DNA of 64,000 nucleotides from Siphonodentalium dalli. Lineage: Eukaryota; Mollusca; Scaphopoda; Gadilida; Siphonodentaliidae. Shown here one piece after another: positions 22,390 to 33,734 of this stretch. The first letter of the stretch is position 1, and each line of letters starts with the position of its first letter. The stretch spans positions 158,173,465 through 158,237,464 of the forward strand of contig CP136068.1 of the NCBI GenBank assembly GCA_032622095.1. Reading direction: 5' to 3'. The position numbers were made by a program, and so were the translations under genes. The notes beneath the pieces are model-generated. The model did no database searches and was not told the origin of the DNA. It worked only from the letters and a program-made list of their open reading frames with translations.

Positions 22390-23036
22390 TATAACTCAAA
22401 CAACAAAGAACAATTAAGTTATGTATTGCTATATCACTATGAATCCCGTACCAATACACATATGAGAGTTGAGGAGATACATGTATAATTGACTTCCGTC
22501 ACATATATTCGACGTTCTGAAATTTGAACGCTAATATCTCCTTAAAACATATCTGTTTGATATATCCGGTTTTTGTAGTAATCAAGATGAGTTGTTGGGA
22601 TAGCTCATTGTCTAATATCTTTGGAAATATAGAAAAAAACGAAAGATGCAGGCGAGATATCTTGCCGCAATTTTCGATAAAATTATGGCGAAAATAGGCT
22701 TCAATCCCTGACCGAACTGCAAGACAGAGTTCAGTTCCCTCGATACGCTGGTCTCACCACTGTCACCGCATATAATCATATAGAAGCTACGGAAATCTTA
22801 CAATTTTATTTGACTACTGTCGGTTACAATTAATTTTGAATTATTTTGAGTAAGTGAACAGTCCTCATTCATTTGGAAACTGGCCTGATAAACCACAAGG
22901 AATTGTATCCGACAAAAGTATTGAATATAATACAATGAACATTTCCTTACATTCTGTATACTATATCATTGCATGAAACTCAAATCTAGCTACGCCTGTA
23001 GATATCATATTCCACCAGTAAAAAACCTGGGCACTT
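22390..23036 (-). other. Part of gene A intron 1, nothing recognised
   Basis: No exon or tandem repeat was seen between the two hairpin MITEs. Confidence 0.4.
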
Positions 23037-23437
23037 TTGACCCTTTACCCAACAAACCGGCCAAAACCGCCCAAATAAAGCTTCAACAGCCTAAAATATC
23101 TTCGGTCTGTCTCAATAGAACCATACAAATATGGATATCATTGGAACCGGCTCCTTGACCACATTGTGATAGTTACAGTTATACCCTGTGCCAATGCATT
23201 CTCTTATATATGCGAGTCGACCATAGGTCGCCTCGCATATATAAGAGAATGCGTTGGCCTAAAAAAAATCTTTTTTTTAACAATTTTTAACATTTTTTCT
23301 TACAATCTTTAACAATTTTATAATTTTTAATGTGTTAAGCCAATGCATTCTCTTATATATGCGAGGCGACCTATGGTCGACTCGCATATATAAGAGAATG
23401 CATTGGCACAGGGCCCTTCTGTTGGGTAAAGGGTTAA
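23037..23437 (+). mobile_element. piggyBac-like hairpin MITE, full copy in gene A intron 1
   Basis: It starts CCCTTTACCCAACAAACC at 23041 (preceded by TTGA, a decayed TTAA) and ends TGTTGGGTAAAGGG-TTAA at 23434-23437. Its inner layout is the same as in the 14.07-kb copy: unique segment, hairpin, AT spacer, mirror hairpin. Confidence 0.8.
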
Positions 23438-23714
23438 TATAGTTGTACCCCAATATTCTACTTCACAGTATGAGCTCCAGATTGCTTGTTTTGACTATTT
23501 TTTGGAGCTGATATCGCAATAAACATTGAATTAATTACCCGGAAAAAAATCCATGTTTTATAAGCAAAACAACATTTCCCACAAAGTAACTTAAATTGTG
23601 CAATTTGGAGTTGGGACCTTCACGGACAGTCAATACATTATTAACTGCTTTTTGAATGCTATACGAATATATTATCTAGCTAGAGTAGAGATTCATGACT
23701 TGATATGTCTGAAT

Positions 23715-23785
23715 ACGTGATGACAGTGGTCAGACCATCGTAGAAAAGGGACTAAACTCTGCCCTGCAGTTTGGACCCTGATAAT
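23715..23785 (+). repeat. Single stray unit of the 25-28 kb minisatellite beside the exon A1 donor
   Basis: GTGGTCAGACCATCGTAGAA then GGGACTAAACTCTGCCCTGC then AGTTTGGACCCTGAT follows the 46-bp unit of the 25-28 kb array. It lies directly downstream (minus strand) of the splice donor of exon A1, ending within a few bases of it. Confidence 0.65.
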
Positions 23786-23788
23786 TAC

Positions 23789-24060
23789 CGCATCGACACT
23801 CGTAACAATCCAATTCTCTCCAGAAACGTCGCAGTCGCCAGTGCCCACCATCTTCTGGAGAAGAACGCATTCTTTTGATGCCACATTATAAGCAAATGAT
23901 AGGCAGTTGTCTTCTCGCATGCAAAGAGTGTGACAGTCTTTTTCCGCCCAACCTCTCGTAGTGCGACAATAATGTCATGTATGTTGAACGACAAACACAC
24001 GCGACCAGAGAGCAGTATACAGAAACAGATGTTGACGAACCTGGGCGCGTTGAAAAGCAT
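23789..24060 (-). CDS. Gene A exon 1: signal peptide plus PAN/apple-like domain, with a 1-bp frameshift
   Basis: The start chosen is the ATG at 24060 (MLFNAPRFVNICFCILL...), which gives a hydrophobic leader. In-frame ATGs at 24063 and 24090 are alternatives. After GRKK the frame must shift at an A5 run (about 23958-23962) to reach DCHTLCMREDNCLSFAYNVA and CVLLQKMVGTGDC-NWIVTSV. That aligns with exon B1 (CEMLCRREERC...CVLLR...C...GWIVRSV), with Cys spacing and the W-IV-SV end shared. The exon ends at GATGCG before GTAATT, phase 0, matching A2. Exon length is 272 bp, one short of a multiple of 3. Either gene A is damaged or one A is missing from the sequence. PAN-like modules bind protein or carbohydrate outside cells. 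Confidence 0.65.
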
Positions 24061-24064
24061 CATG

Positions 24065-25035
24065 AAGTGTTCTCCTTGCGCCGGTGTCACATAATTCAGT
24101 CTAAGTTAACCTCGGACCCACATATAAATAGTGAGTATGATTACTTGTCGCAGACTTTCTATTTCCAGAACCGCGGGATTCCACGTCAGTAGCGCCAATC
24201 AGAATTCAACATTAGTAGCTCCAAGTGTCCAATTGAAACGAATAAGGTAGCGCAATGTGACGTAATTTGGGAGAAGCCGTAAGAGTTCCGAGAAATGAAT
24301 AGTTGGTGAGAATACGATAGACTCAGTGTCAATGTGTATACGAATGTATGTTAACACGGACGAACAATGCACGTGTAAAGTAAGAAACGCTGTATTGTTT
24401 ACGATGGACGCTTAGTATTACGCAATCCTTGCTAAAAAAAAATTCACTTTCCTCCAGGTCTAAGCGTCGCTAACACAAGAGAAGATTAAATGTGTGACTG
24501 TACGTTCGGTCGCAGTTGCACCAAATTCGCGAGAGAATATTCTATCTTCTTTAGTATAGTTATAATATCAAGCCGTCGCAGTAAAAGCATCGATGCCTTG
24601 ATACACATCATTATGTCATTGATATTGCATAATTAATAACTTTCCAACTAAAGACTTCACAGTTCACAAAGAAACAATTTTGAAATTCAATAAATACGAT
24701 GTTGACACTCCGCGTCTTTGAATTGTCTATATACATAGCCGCAAACTGTTTCTCTTTGGAATGCGGCCTGCTATGGATTGTCTCTATACATTATCGCAAA
24801 ATGTTTGGAATAGAGCCTGTTGTTCTCCTCTGTAGCTATGTATGGATCGAAACACACGGTTGAGGTCGAGGCATGCGCTTGCAGGCTGCGAATTGCGAAT
24901 CAAACATTTATTAAAGTTTTATCAATTACAATTCATTCTGGCTTGATCTAGACAATTTTCAATTGGATATGGAGTAATGGACAGTTCGGTTTCTCAGAAT
25001 AATGCAGAATTAAATTGTAACCGACAGAAGTCTCA
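24065..25035. other. 5' flank of gene A, no gene recognised
   Basis: No CpG-rich stretch or convincing core promoter was identified. The frame at 23977-24192 on the plus strand is a shadow of exon A1. Confidence 0.4.
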
Positions 25036-25039
25036 AATA

Positions 25040-28000
25040 TAACTGATTGATGTCCTTACATACTGTGTATGTGCATTGGTAGCAGGGGCTTGAACTCGTC
25101 CTTATAGTTTCTAATAACGACAGCGTAGCAGGGGACTGAACTCTGCCTGGTAGTTTGTGATCAGACCAGCGTAGCAGGAGACTTAGCTCCGTCTTGTAGT
25201 TTACAATCAGCCCGGCGTAGCAGGGGAACTCTGCCTTGTAGTTTGTGATCAGGCCAGTGTAGCAGGGCTGCACTCTGCCTTACAGTTTGTGACCAGAACA
25301 GTGTAATATGGGACATAATTATGTCTTGTATAGTTTGTGATCAGGCTAGCGTAGCAGGGGACTGAACTCTGTCTTGTAATTTGTGATCAGGCCAACATAG
25401 CTGCTAGGGGACTGAATTTTGTCTTGTTGTTTGCGATCAGTCCAGCGTAGTAGGGGACTGAACTCTACCTTGTAATTTGTGATCACATCAGCGTAGTAGG
25501 GGACTGAACTCTGTCGTGTTGTTTGTGATCAAGCCAACATAGCAGCTAGGGGACCAGCGTAGTAGTGGACTTAACTCTGCGTTGCAGCTTGTGGTCAGAT
25601 CAGCGTAGCTGGGGACTTAACGTTGTCTTGTAGTTTGCAATCAGTCCAGCGTAGTAGGGGACTGAACTATGTCGTGTTGTTTGTGATCAGGCCTGCGTAG
25701 TAGGAAACTGAACTCTACCTTGTAATTTGTGATCACATCATCGTAGTATGGGACTTAGCTGTGTCTTGTAGTTTGTGATCAGGCCAGCGTAGTAGGGGAT
25801 TGAGCTCTACCTTGTAGTTTGTGATCAGGCCAGCGTAGTAGGGGATTGAGCTTTACCTTGTAGTTTGTGATCAGGTCAGCGTAGTAGGAAACTGAACTCT
25901 ACCTTGTAATTTGTGATCACATCATCGTAGTATGGGACTTAGCTGTGTCTTGTAGTTTGTGATCAGGTCAGCGTAGTAGGGGATTGAGCTCTACCTTGTA
26001 GTTTGTGATCAGGCCAGCGTAGTATGGGATTGAGCTCTACCTTGTAGTTTGTGATCACATCGTAGTATGGGACTTGGCCCTGTTTTATAGTTTGCGATCA
26101 TGCGATCGTAGCACGAGACTGAACCCTTTCTTGCCGTTTGTGACCAGACCAGCGTCGCATGGGACTAAACTCTACATTGTAGTTTGTGATCTGGTCAGCG
26201 TTTCAGGGGACAGAACACTTCCGTGCAGTTTTGATTAGACCAGCGCAGTAGGGGACTGAATTCTCGAAACTTGTGATCAGGCGATCGTAGCAGTGGACTC
26301 AACTCTGTCTTGTACATTGTGATCAGGCCAACATAGCAGGGGAATGAATTATGTCTTGTAGTTTGCGACCAGTCCAGCATAGCAGGGGACTGTAAGATAG
26401 AACTTTGTTTTTAAAAAGCAGAGCATACATCCGTGTTCAGTCCCCTGCTACTCTGACCTGATCTCAAGCTAAAATACAAAATTCAGTCCTCAGCTACGCT
26501 GGACCGATAAAAAATTACAAGACAGAGTTAAGTCCCCTGCTACGCTGATATGAACACAAACTACAAGACAGAGTTCAGTCCCCTGCTACGCCGGTCTGAT
26601 AACAAATTACAAGGCAGAGTTCAGCTTCCTGCTACGCTGGCCTGATCACAAATTACAAGACAGAGTTCAGTCCCCTGCTACGCCGGCCTGATCACAAATT
26701 ACAAGACAGAGTTCAGTCCCCTGCTACGCCGGTCTGATAACAAATTACAAGGCAGAGTTCAGCTTCCTGCTACGCTGGCCTGATCACAAATTACAAGACA
26801 GAGTTCAGTCCCCTGCTACGCCGGCCTGATCACAAATTACAAGACAGAGTTCAGCTTCCTGCTACGCTGGCCTGATCACAAATTACAAGGCAGAGTTAAG
26901 TCCCCTGCTACGCTGGCCTGATCACAAATTACAAGACAGAGTTAAGTCCCCTGCCACGCTGGCCTGATCATAAATGACAAAGCAGGGTTAAGTCTCTGCT
27001 AAGCTGGTGTGATCAAGGGGACTGAATTATGTCTTGTAGATTGTGAACAGGCCATCATAGCAGTGGACTAAACACTGCCTTGTATAGTTTGTAATCATGC
27101 CAGTACAGCAAGGAACTGAACTCTGTCTTGCAGTTTGTGAACGTGGCAGCATAACCGGGGACTGAATTTTGTCTTTTAGTTTGTGATCCCGCAAGCGAAG
27201 CAGGGGACTGGACACTGCATTTTAGTTAGTAATCATTTCAGCATATCAGGGGAATGAACTCTGTCTTGTAGTTTGTGATCAGACACCCGTAGCAGGGGAT
27301 TGAATTATGTCTTGTAGTTTGTGATCAGGCCAGTGTAGCAGGGTTCAGAATTATGTCTTGTAGTTTATGATCACTCCAGTTTAACAGGGGACTGAACTAT
27401 GCCTTGTAGTTTGTGATCAGACACGAGTAGAAGGGGCTGAATCATGTCTTGGAGATTATTATCAGTCCAGCATAGCAGGGGACTGAACTCTGTCTTCTAG
27501 TTTGTGATCAGACCGGAAAAGCAGGGGACTGAATTATGTAATGTAGTTTGGATTGTAATAAATCCACCGTAACAGGGGACTGGACTCTGCTTTGTAGCTT
27601 GTGATCAGTCCAGCATAACAGGGGACATACTTATATATTGTAGTTTGTGATTAGTTCAGCATAACAGGGGACATACTTATATATTGTAGGTTGTGATCAG
27701 TCCAGCGTAGCAGGGGACTGTAAGATGTAACTTTTTCAAAAGTGCAGGGCATACATCCGTTTTCAGTTGTTCCCTGTTATCTTTCACATAATTCAGTCCC
27801 CAGTCTATAGTAGATTTATTACAAACCTCAAGACATAATTCATGCAGTTCCCTGCTATGCTGAACTGATTACAAACTACAATACTACAGACCAGCGTAGC
27901 AGGGGCTGAGCTCTTCCTTTGCAGATTGTGATCAGTCCAGCAGGGCAGGAGACTGAACTGTCTTCTTGTGTGTAATCAGTCCAGCATAGCAAGGCGCCTG

Positions 28001-28050
28001 AATTATGTCTTGTAGTTTGTGATCAGTCCAGCGTAGCAGTGGATTCGTTA
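25040..28050. repeat. 46-bp minisatellite with several orientation switches
   Basis: About 60 diverged units of GTAGCAGGGGACTGAACTCT / GTCTTGTAGTTTGTGATCAG / GCCAGC. Orientation is plus at about 25040-26395, minus at 26430-27010 (CAGAGTTCAGTCCCCTGCTA), plus at 27010-27720, minus at 27750-27880, and plus to about 28045. The minus block at 26550-26960 is the most homogeneous and so the most recently amplified. Short transitional sequences (for example AACTTTGTTTTTAAAAAGCA near 26400 and a relative near 27730) mark two of the switches. Confidence 0.85.
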
Positions 28051-28051
28051 A

Positions 28052-28495
28052 CCCCCTTTATTACTCGCTACTGTAATATATATCGTGTCTTCACTGAAGT
28101 CCTGAATCTTTAGAATCTTGGTTCTTGATCTGTGAAACCGATAGCCCTGGGTTCAGATAATCAAGACTTTATTTATAAAATGATTGTTTTATTCTGTAAA
28201 TATTCCCATCAGACAGGTAACATGATGAACATCTATAGACTATACCAGATTCATTTTATCAATAGCACTGATAGCTCTCTAAGATGCAACTCAATAGAAG
28301 ACAATAGAATCTAATCATTAAATATTTGTGCAAATACACGGTAACGGGTATTCCAAATCACGCCACAAACATAGAGTTAAACTTCAATAAAAATGTATTT
28401 TCAAAAAGCCTATTCAATACATATGAAAAGTGTACCAATGTTGTCTCAAATAACTTGGCTCACATTAGAAATACCGGGCTACAAATCTCATAAGA
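28052..28495. other. No gene recognised
   Basis: AT-rich sequence between the minisatellite and a MITE. The frames at 28132-28314 and 28393-28782 are not supported, and the latter runs into the MITE hairpin. Confidence 0.4.
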
Positions 28496-28498
28496 TGT

Positions 28499-28901
28499 TT
28501 AAACCTTTGAGTGCCAGGTCCGTTTTTTGTATCAACCCATATACCCTGTGCCAATGCCTTCTCTTATATATGCGAGTCGACCATAGGTCGCCTCGCATAT
28601 ATAAGAGAAGGCATTGGCCTAACAATTTTGCAACATTTGTTATTATTTTTTACAATTTTTTCAATTTAAATAATTTTTTCTTATATTCTTTAACAGACTT
28701 ATTTTGTAGGTTTAGTGCCAGGGAAATTGAGGGAATCTCTCTTTTCATGGGCATCAAAATTATTACTATGAATACTTGGTGATAGTTTTGAGTTATAAAA
28801 TTCCCCTAAGTGTTTATCCAGTTTGTTTTTAAATTCGCTATAGCATACTTAAGCATACCCAAAACAAAATTCAACACAAAAAAAGGCACTGAAAGGGTTA
28901 A
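28499..28901 (+). mobile_element. piggyBac-like MITE, second subfamily, one hairpin left
   Basis: The ends are TTAA-ACCTTTGAGTGCCAGG (28499) and GGCACTGAAAGGG-TTAA (28898-28901), inverted. One hairpin is at about 28549-28620, sharing the CTTCTCTTATATATGCGAG core with the other family. A single related end (TTGGCACTGAAAGGGTTAAG) is also present near 62415. It is non-coding. Confidence 0.65.
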
Positions 28902-29224
28902 ACCTTCAAGATGGGTGCTAAATCTGACTTGCTCTATAGAGATTTCCGTTACAAAGCTGACCACCGATTTTAGTATTTATGTTCTAAAAATAGAATTTTT
29001 CGTCTTGGCGAAAGCGACTTATATGTTTGTATGGTTTATCCATCGATCTATATACGTCCATGGTTTATCCACCGTATTTCTCTGTCTCTGCGACGTCTTG
29101 TGTCGAGTTGTACACGATGCATCTCACGCCGATTAACCGGCTCAAAAGTGAAGCCAACGCACTTGTCAACTGTTTATAGCTATACACTTCGAGCAGGACC
29201 CTTCAAGTGAGCCCCCAGTTGCAT

Positions 29225-29760
29225 TAACTTATTACGCGCGTCGCGTGTATACTAATGTAGTGATTCCTCTTTCGCCTGGGCGCATATAAATCGCATGGGG
29301 GTTTTATTTATATAACTTGGAATTTTTGGGAGGATTAGAAGTCGAACTGCGAACCAGAGGCCGAGTCCGTTAAAAGGTGTAGATGGGAATTTCAATTTCG
29401 TTTATTGTCGTTAACATTATGTCAATAATGTTGATTTTTGGTTTGTGATAAGCTATGCCAATTACAAATAAAAGAAATGAAAAAGATAATTTGTAAGTCT
29501 TATCTTTCAACTTTTGTAGACATTTTTCGTTCTGCAGCCCACTGGGAGTTGTGGATGGAGACGGTCGAGTCGGCCACCGAGTCGGCCGCCGGTTCGTTAA
29601 TTAGGTGCTGGTTGTTATTGTTATTTTAACGGAATTCTGAGTTGGTCATTCGAGAAACCAATATATTTTATATTCTATAATTACAATTATGGGTATATAA
29701 TATATGATCTTGAGCGCGTTACCATTTCTGACTATGGTTTTCTTGTAGCCTTGTGTCCAA
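29225..29760 (-). repeat. Dispersed repeat, copy 2 (inverted partner of 7755-8270)
   Basis: Read on the minus strand it matches copy 1 nearly end to end, from the CTGAAATGGTAACGCGCTCA-like end to the GCGCCCAGGCGAAA end. It contains a small duplication GTCGAGTCGGCCACCGAGTC where copy 1 has a shorter run. The frame 29438-29629 is repeat-derived. Confidence 0.7.
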
Positions 29761-29764
29761 CCAT

Positions 29765-30175
29765 TTACACCTTCCACCCATTTAAAGTGTGCCATATCGT
29801 ATAACCGCATTGGCTCTTGTCTGAATGTTGGAGGTGACGCCCTATTCAGTTCTATAATTAGTGGGAATGGTCTGCTACGACAGATCCTCTCCGGTAATCA
29901 TCCGACACATCCACGTGACCTTTATTTTCGAGTTTGCCACGGCGGAATGCTTGAAACTCGTTGAAATGTCTTGGCGTGCTAGAGTGTATTTCGGCGATGT
30001 GTTCAGTTGTTGTTCGGGCCGGATTAATTATTTGGTTAATGTGTTAATTAGTGACTAGATGAGCTGGGATTATCGCTGCTACTGTGAGTATTTACGTCTC
30101 TGTTCGATTCGTTCCCAGCACTGATCTGAGTGTTTGTCTGTACATTTTCTGCCACTGTGTATTCAAATTCAGTAT
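29765..30175. other. No gene recognised
   Basis: Nothing beyond an unsupported 65-codon frame at 29861-30058. Confidence 0.35.
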
Positions 30176-30179
30176 GGGG

Positions 30180-31170
30180 GTGAAGTCTTTTCTATGACAC
30201 AAAAACTCTAGCATATCTCGCATTTATCGCGGCCTCTAGCTGTTGTTGTTGTTCGTCCAGCTTTTGTTGCTGTTGTATTATGTTCCTCGTCTCGTCTTTC
30301 TGACATCTCTCCTACTTCTCCACTAATATTATCGTTTCATGTCGGTATTTTCTTTCCTTTCCATGATCAATCTGTTTACTTTGTTCTGTAGTGTAGGTAC
30401 TGAAACTTCAGTTGAAAAAAATTAAATGTGATCGGTCACTGGCTTGAGCAATCCACTGACACCAAAAGTAACGGATATAGATGTCAGACTACATGTAGGT
30501 GACCATATGGACTTAACCCAACCAAAATATGTGGCAGGAAAACGACCATGTGGTCAGAAATCTTACCACCCGGAAGTGGTGAGTTGAATCATGAGCAGCG
30601 GCTGTCGCGGTGACGGTCGACAGCTAGGCGCAGTTTAACTTCGCGCCAAATGGTGACGTCACCACCAAACCTGACAGTGCTACGAATCTGGAGCGAAATT
30701 TTACCAAACTAATGACTTAATACATTAAAATATTCAAACGTTATTAATAATTACGACTACTGTTTGAATACTACAATGAATATAACGAGATAAAGTGCAT
30801 GTTTACAACTAGAATGAGGTGAACAAGTGGGGAAATGGTGACGAAAATGAGTATGTTTACAAAACGGTAAAGCGATGTTATGAAACCAAAATAGGAAATT
30901 TTACGCTAAAACCTAAATATATACATGTACTTTGCAACATCGATACACAACTAATGTACAGCAATTAGTACCACACGGAACTGTGGAGACTAATATGCGA
31001 AACGAAATAACATATCTTTAATATGCTATTAATTGTTATCATAAGACTTAATAAGAGTAGATAATACATAGGTGTCTCTGATAATCCATAAAATCCTACC
31101 ATCTTCTTGAATCGAAAAGAAACATAACTACGAACAAAGCAGAAGATACAATCTGGTTCACGCGAATTCG
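30180..31170 (-). mobile_element. Possible LTR-retrotransposon 5' end (LTR, PBS, gag relic)
   Basis: On the minus strand, 31165 to about 30480 may be an LTR. It is followed at about 30470-30455 by TGGTGTCAGTGG, similar to the tRNA-Leu primer-binding site used by many LTR elements (TGGTGTCAG is shared). Then comes a short reading with a Gln-rich stretch QQQQKLDEQQQQLEAAI near 30280-30210, like a gag coiled coil. Its first ~180 bp (GTATCTTCTGCTTTGTTCGT onward) recur on the minus strand at 63830-64000. The LTR end is not well marked and no pol is present. Confidence 0.4.
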
Positions 31171-32235
31171 ATCAACGAGAAACGTTATATGCTGACGTTG
31201 TTCGTCAAATGTCGTTGAAATCGACATGGTGACATGTTATGAATGAAATGAACATTATTAAGTGGACACGCTTTTTCATATTAAGTATCTCAAGCGTAGA
31301 GCGCCCCAGCTTCAAGAAATAATCACATTGGTTAAATTCACGGGGGGGGGGGGGTGGGGTCGGAAAAATAATTCAGGCACGTATGCTGATTTTTTACTTT
31401 CGACCCTTGTTGGGACCCACCCCCGAGTCCAAATTTTTATCCGTTTTCGGCAGTTTTTTCCGACCACTTTTGGACACCCACCCAGCTGACCCACCCCCTT
31501 TTAACACTAAAACAGAGATTTGCGGGGGGGGATTCACTGTAAACAGCAGTATATGAATTTATGTGCATAATATTTGTTATGGATGTTTGTCATGGATGTT
31601 AACATTGACATATAAATAGGAACGAGTCATTTTGAGGTCATTCGGCAAAAAAAAACATTGCTGCCTCAGGCCATCTTGGATTTCCAAATTTTCAACAAAA
31701 ACAGTTTAGCAGTTATAATTACATTATTGCTCTTATTCTAATGTGTTTTAAGCCAAACTCACTGCAAAAAACAGTCCAAAGACTTGCAGGAAAAAACATT
31801 TTGAGTTGCGGAAAAAATTGTTTGTTGGTCCCATCGACCACCCTGGCATACGGGTGGGTGAAAAAATATTGCACCCCCCCCCCCTGTTAAATTCAGTAAA
31901 ATGTTCCCTTTTCCGTCTCGACAACATAAAACTATTTTCACTTTTGAGTTTTCAAAACTTTGCTTTGATGTTTGTCAATTAAGACTACCCGGATGAAAGA
32001 TTGGAATTCGCATGGGCTCGACTTCTCCGGATACCAATGAAGTATTTAAAAAAAAACATCATAAGTGGTTTAGCTTTGATGCGTTAATTACTCAATCGTA
32101 TGGTCATATTATTCGATGTTAAGTGATAATAACAGTTCATATGTTTGATAATAATAACAATATCAATACTGATGTCCCACGCTGTCCTTGAAAGTGAAGA
32201 AGTTCGGGAACAAACCGAAGATAGAGGAAAAATAA
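31171..32235. other. No gene; poly-G/poly-C tracts
   Basis: G runs lie at about 31341-31353 and 31525-31531, and a C run at about 31875-31887, in AT-rich DNA. Sequences GGTTAAATTCACGGGGG and CCCCCTGTTAAATTCAG flank a ~550-bp interval, but I could not show an inverted-repeat element. Confidence 0.35.
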
Positions 32236-32239
32236 TTAC

Positions 32240-32575
32240 ACTCATAGCTGTGTATCCACACATTCCGAACCGATCACGTGCATCCACACATTCCGAACCG
32301 ATCACGTGCCTCCACCCATTCCGAACCGATCGCGTGCCTCCACCCATTACGAACCGATCACGTGCCCCACCCATTCCGAACAGATCACGTGCCTCCACCC
32401 ATTCCGAACAGATCACGTGCCTCCACCCATTCCGAACTGAGCCAGTGCATCCATCCATTCCGAACCGATCACGTGCCTCCACCAATTCCGAACCGATCAC
32501 GTGCCTCCATCCATTCCGAACTGAACCAGTGCATCCATCCATTCCGAACCGATCACGTGCCTCCACCCATATATA
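32240..32575 (+). repeat. 28-bp minisatellite with a CACGTG in most units
   Basis: About 11 units of CATTCCGAACCGATCACGTG plus CCTCCACC, ending in an (AT)n run at 32569-32592. Most units hold CACGTG; some have CAGTG or CGCGTG. Long frames on both strands are repeat by-products. Confidence 0.85.
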
Positions 32576-32579
32576 TATA

Positions 32580-32935
32580 CATGTATATATATTTCTATTG
32601 GTGCACGGTTATTACATGCTAGCATTGTTTATCAACTATAACGTTAATAAATATTATTTCATTTGACGACATATAAATATTTAACGTCTGTTTTCTGGTC
32701 CACACCGTAGAGGGAACTGTCGTATTCACAGGACATTCACTGTCTGGGACGACTGAATGGTTCTACAAGAGGAGGAAACATGGGTTAGTATCTCGTAAAA
32801 TGAAGAAACTATGCACCTCACATAGTAAATCTATATTGTAGTATCTCATATGGTAAATCTAAGTTGTATTATCGGTTTTATAGCAAACAATGAATGATGG
32901 TTTATCAAACGACAACGATGACTTGTAATGGATGT
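32580..32935. other. Spacer between two minisatellites, no gene
   Basis: No exon was recognised. Confidence 0.35.
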
Positions 32936-33730
32936 CGAACCATTGCACTGTTCGATGGATATATTATCGATTGGACCACATTGTTTATTTTAGAACCATT
33001 GCATTGTTCGATGGAAATAATATCGATTGTACCATGTTTTAGATGCCGAACCATTGCACTGTTCGGTGGAGATAATATCGATTGGACCACATTGTAGATG
33101 TCGAACCATTGCACTGTTCGATGGAGATAATATCGATTGGACCACAGTGTAGATGCCGAACCTTTGGACTGTTCGATGGAGATACTATCGGTTGGACCAT
33201 ATTGTAGATGCCGAACCATTGCACTGTTCGATGTAGATAATATCGATTGGACCACACTGTAGATGCCGACCATTGCATTGTTCGATTGAGATAATATCGA
33301 TTGGACCACATTGTAGATTTCGAACCATTGCACTGTTCGATGGAGATACTATCGATTGGACCGTATTGTAGATGCCGAACCATTGCACTGTTCGATGGAT
33401 ATACTATCGATTGGACCACATTGTAAATGCCGAACATTGCATTGTTCGATGGAGATAATATCGATTGGACCACATTGTAGATTTCGAACCATTGCATTGT
33501 TCGATGGAGATAATATCGATTGTACCATATTGTAGATGCCGAAACATAGCACTGTTCGATGGAGATAATATCGATTGGACCACATTGTAGATTTCGAACC
33601 ATTGCATTGTTCGATGGAGATAATATCGATTGGACCACATTGTAGATGTCGAACGATTGTATTGTTCGATGGAGATAATATCGATTGTACCACATTGCAG
33701 ATGCCGAACAATTGCACTGTTCGATGGAAT
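32936..33730 (+). repeat. 55-bp minisatellite
   Basis: About 14-15 units of GAACCATTGCACTGTTCGAT / GGAGATAATATCGATTGGAC / CACATTGTAGATGCC. The period is 55-56 bp, measured from successive TTCGATGG positions (32951, 33007, 33062, 33117, 33172). Since 55 is not a multiple of 3, stop-free minus frames of up to 257 codons cycle through all three frames. They have no exon signals and are not genes. Confidence 0.88.
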
Positions 33731-33734
33731 TCCC

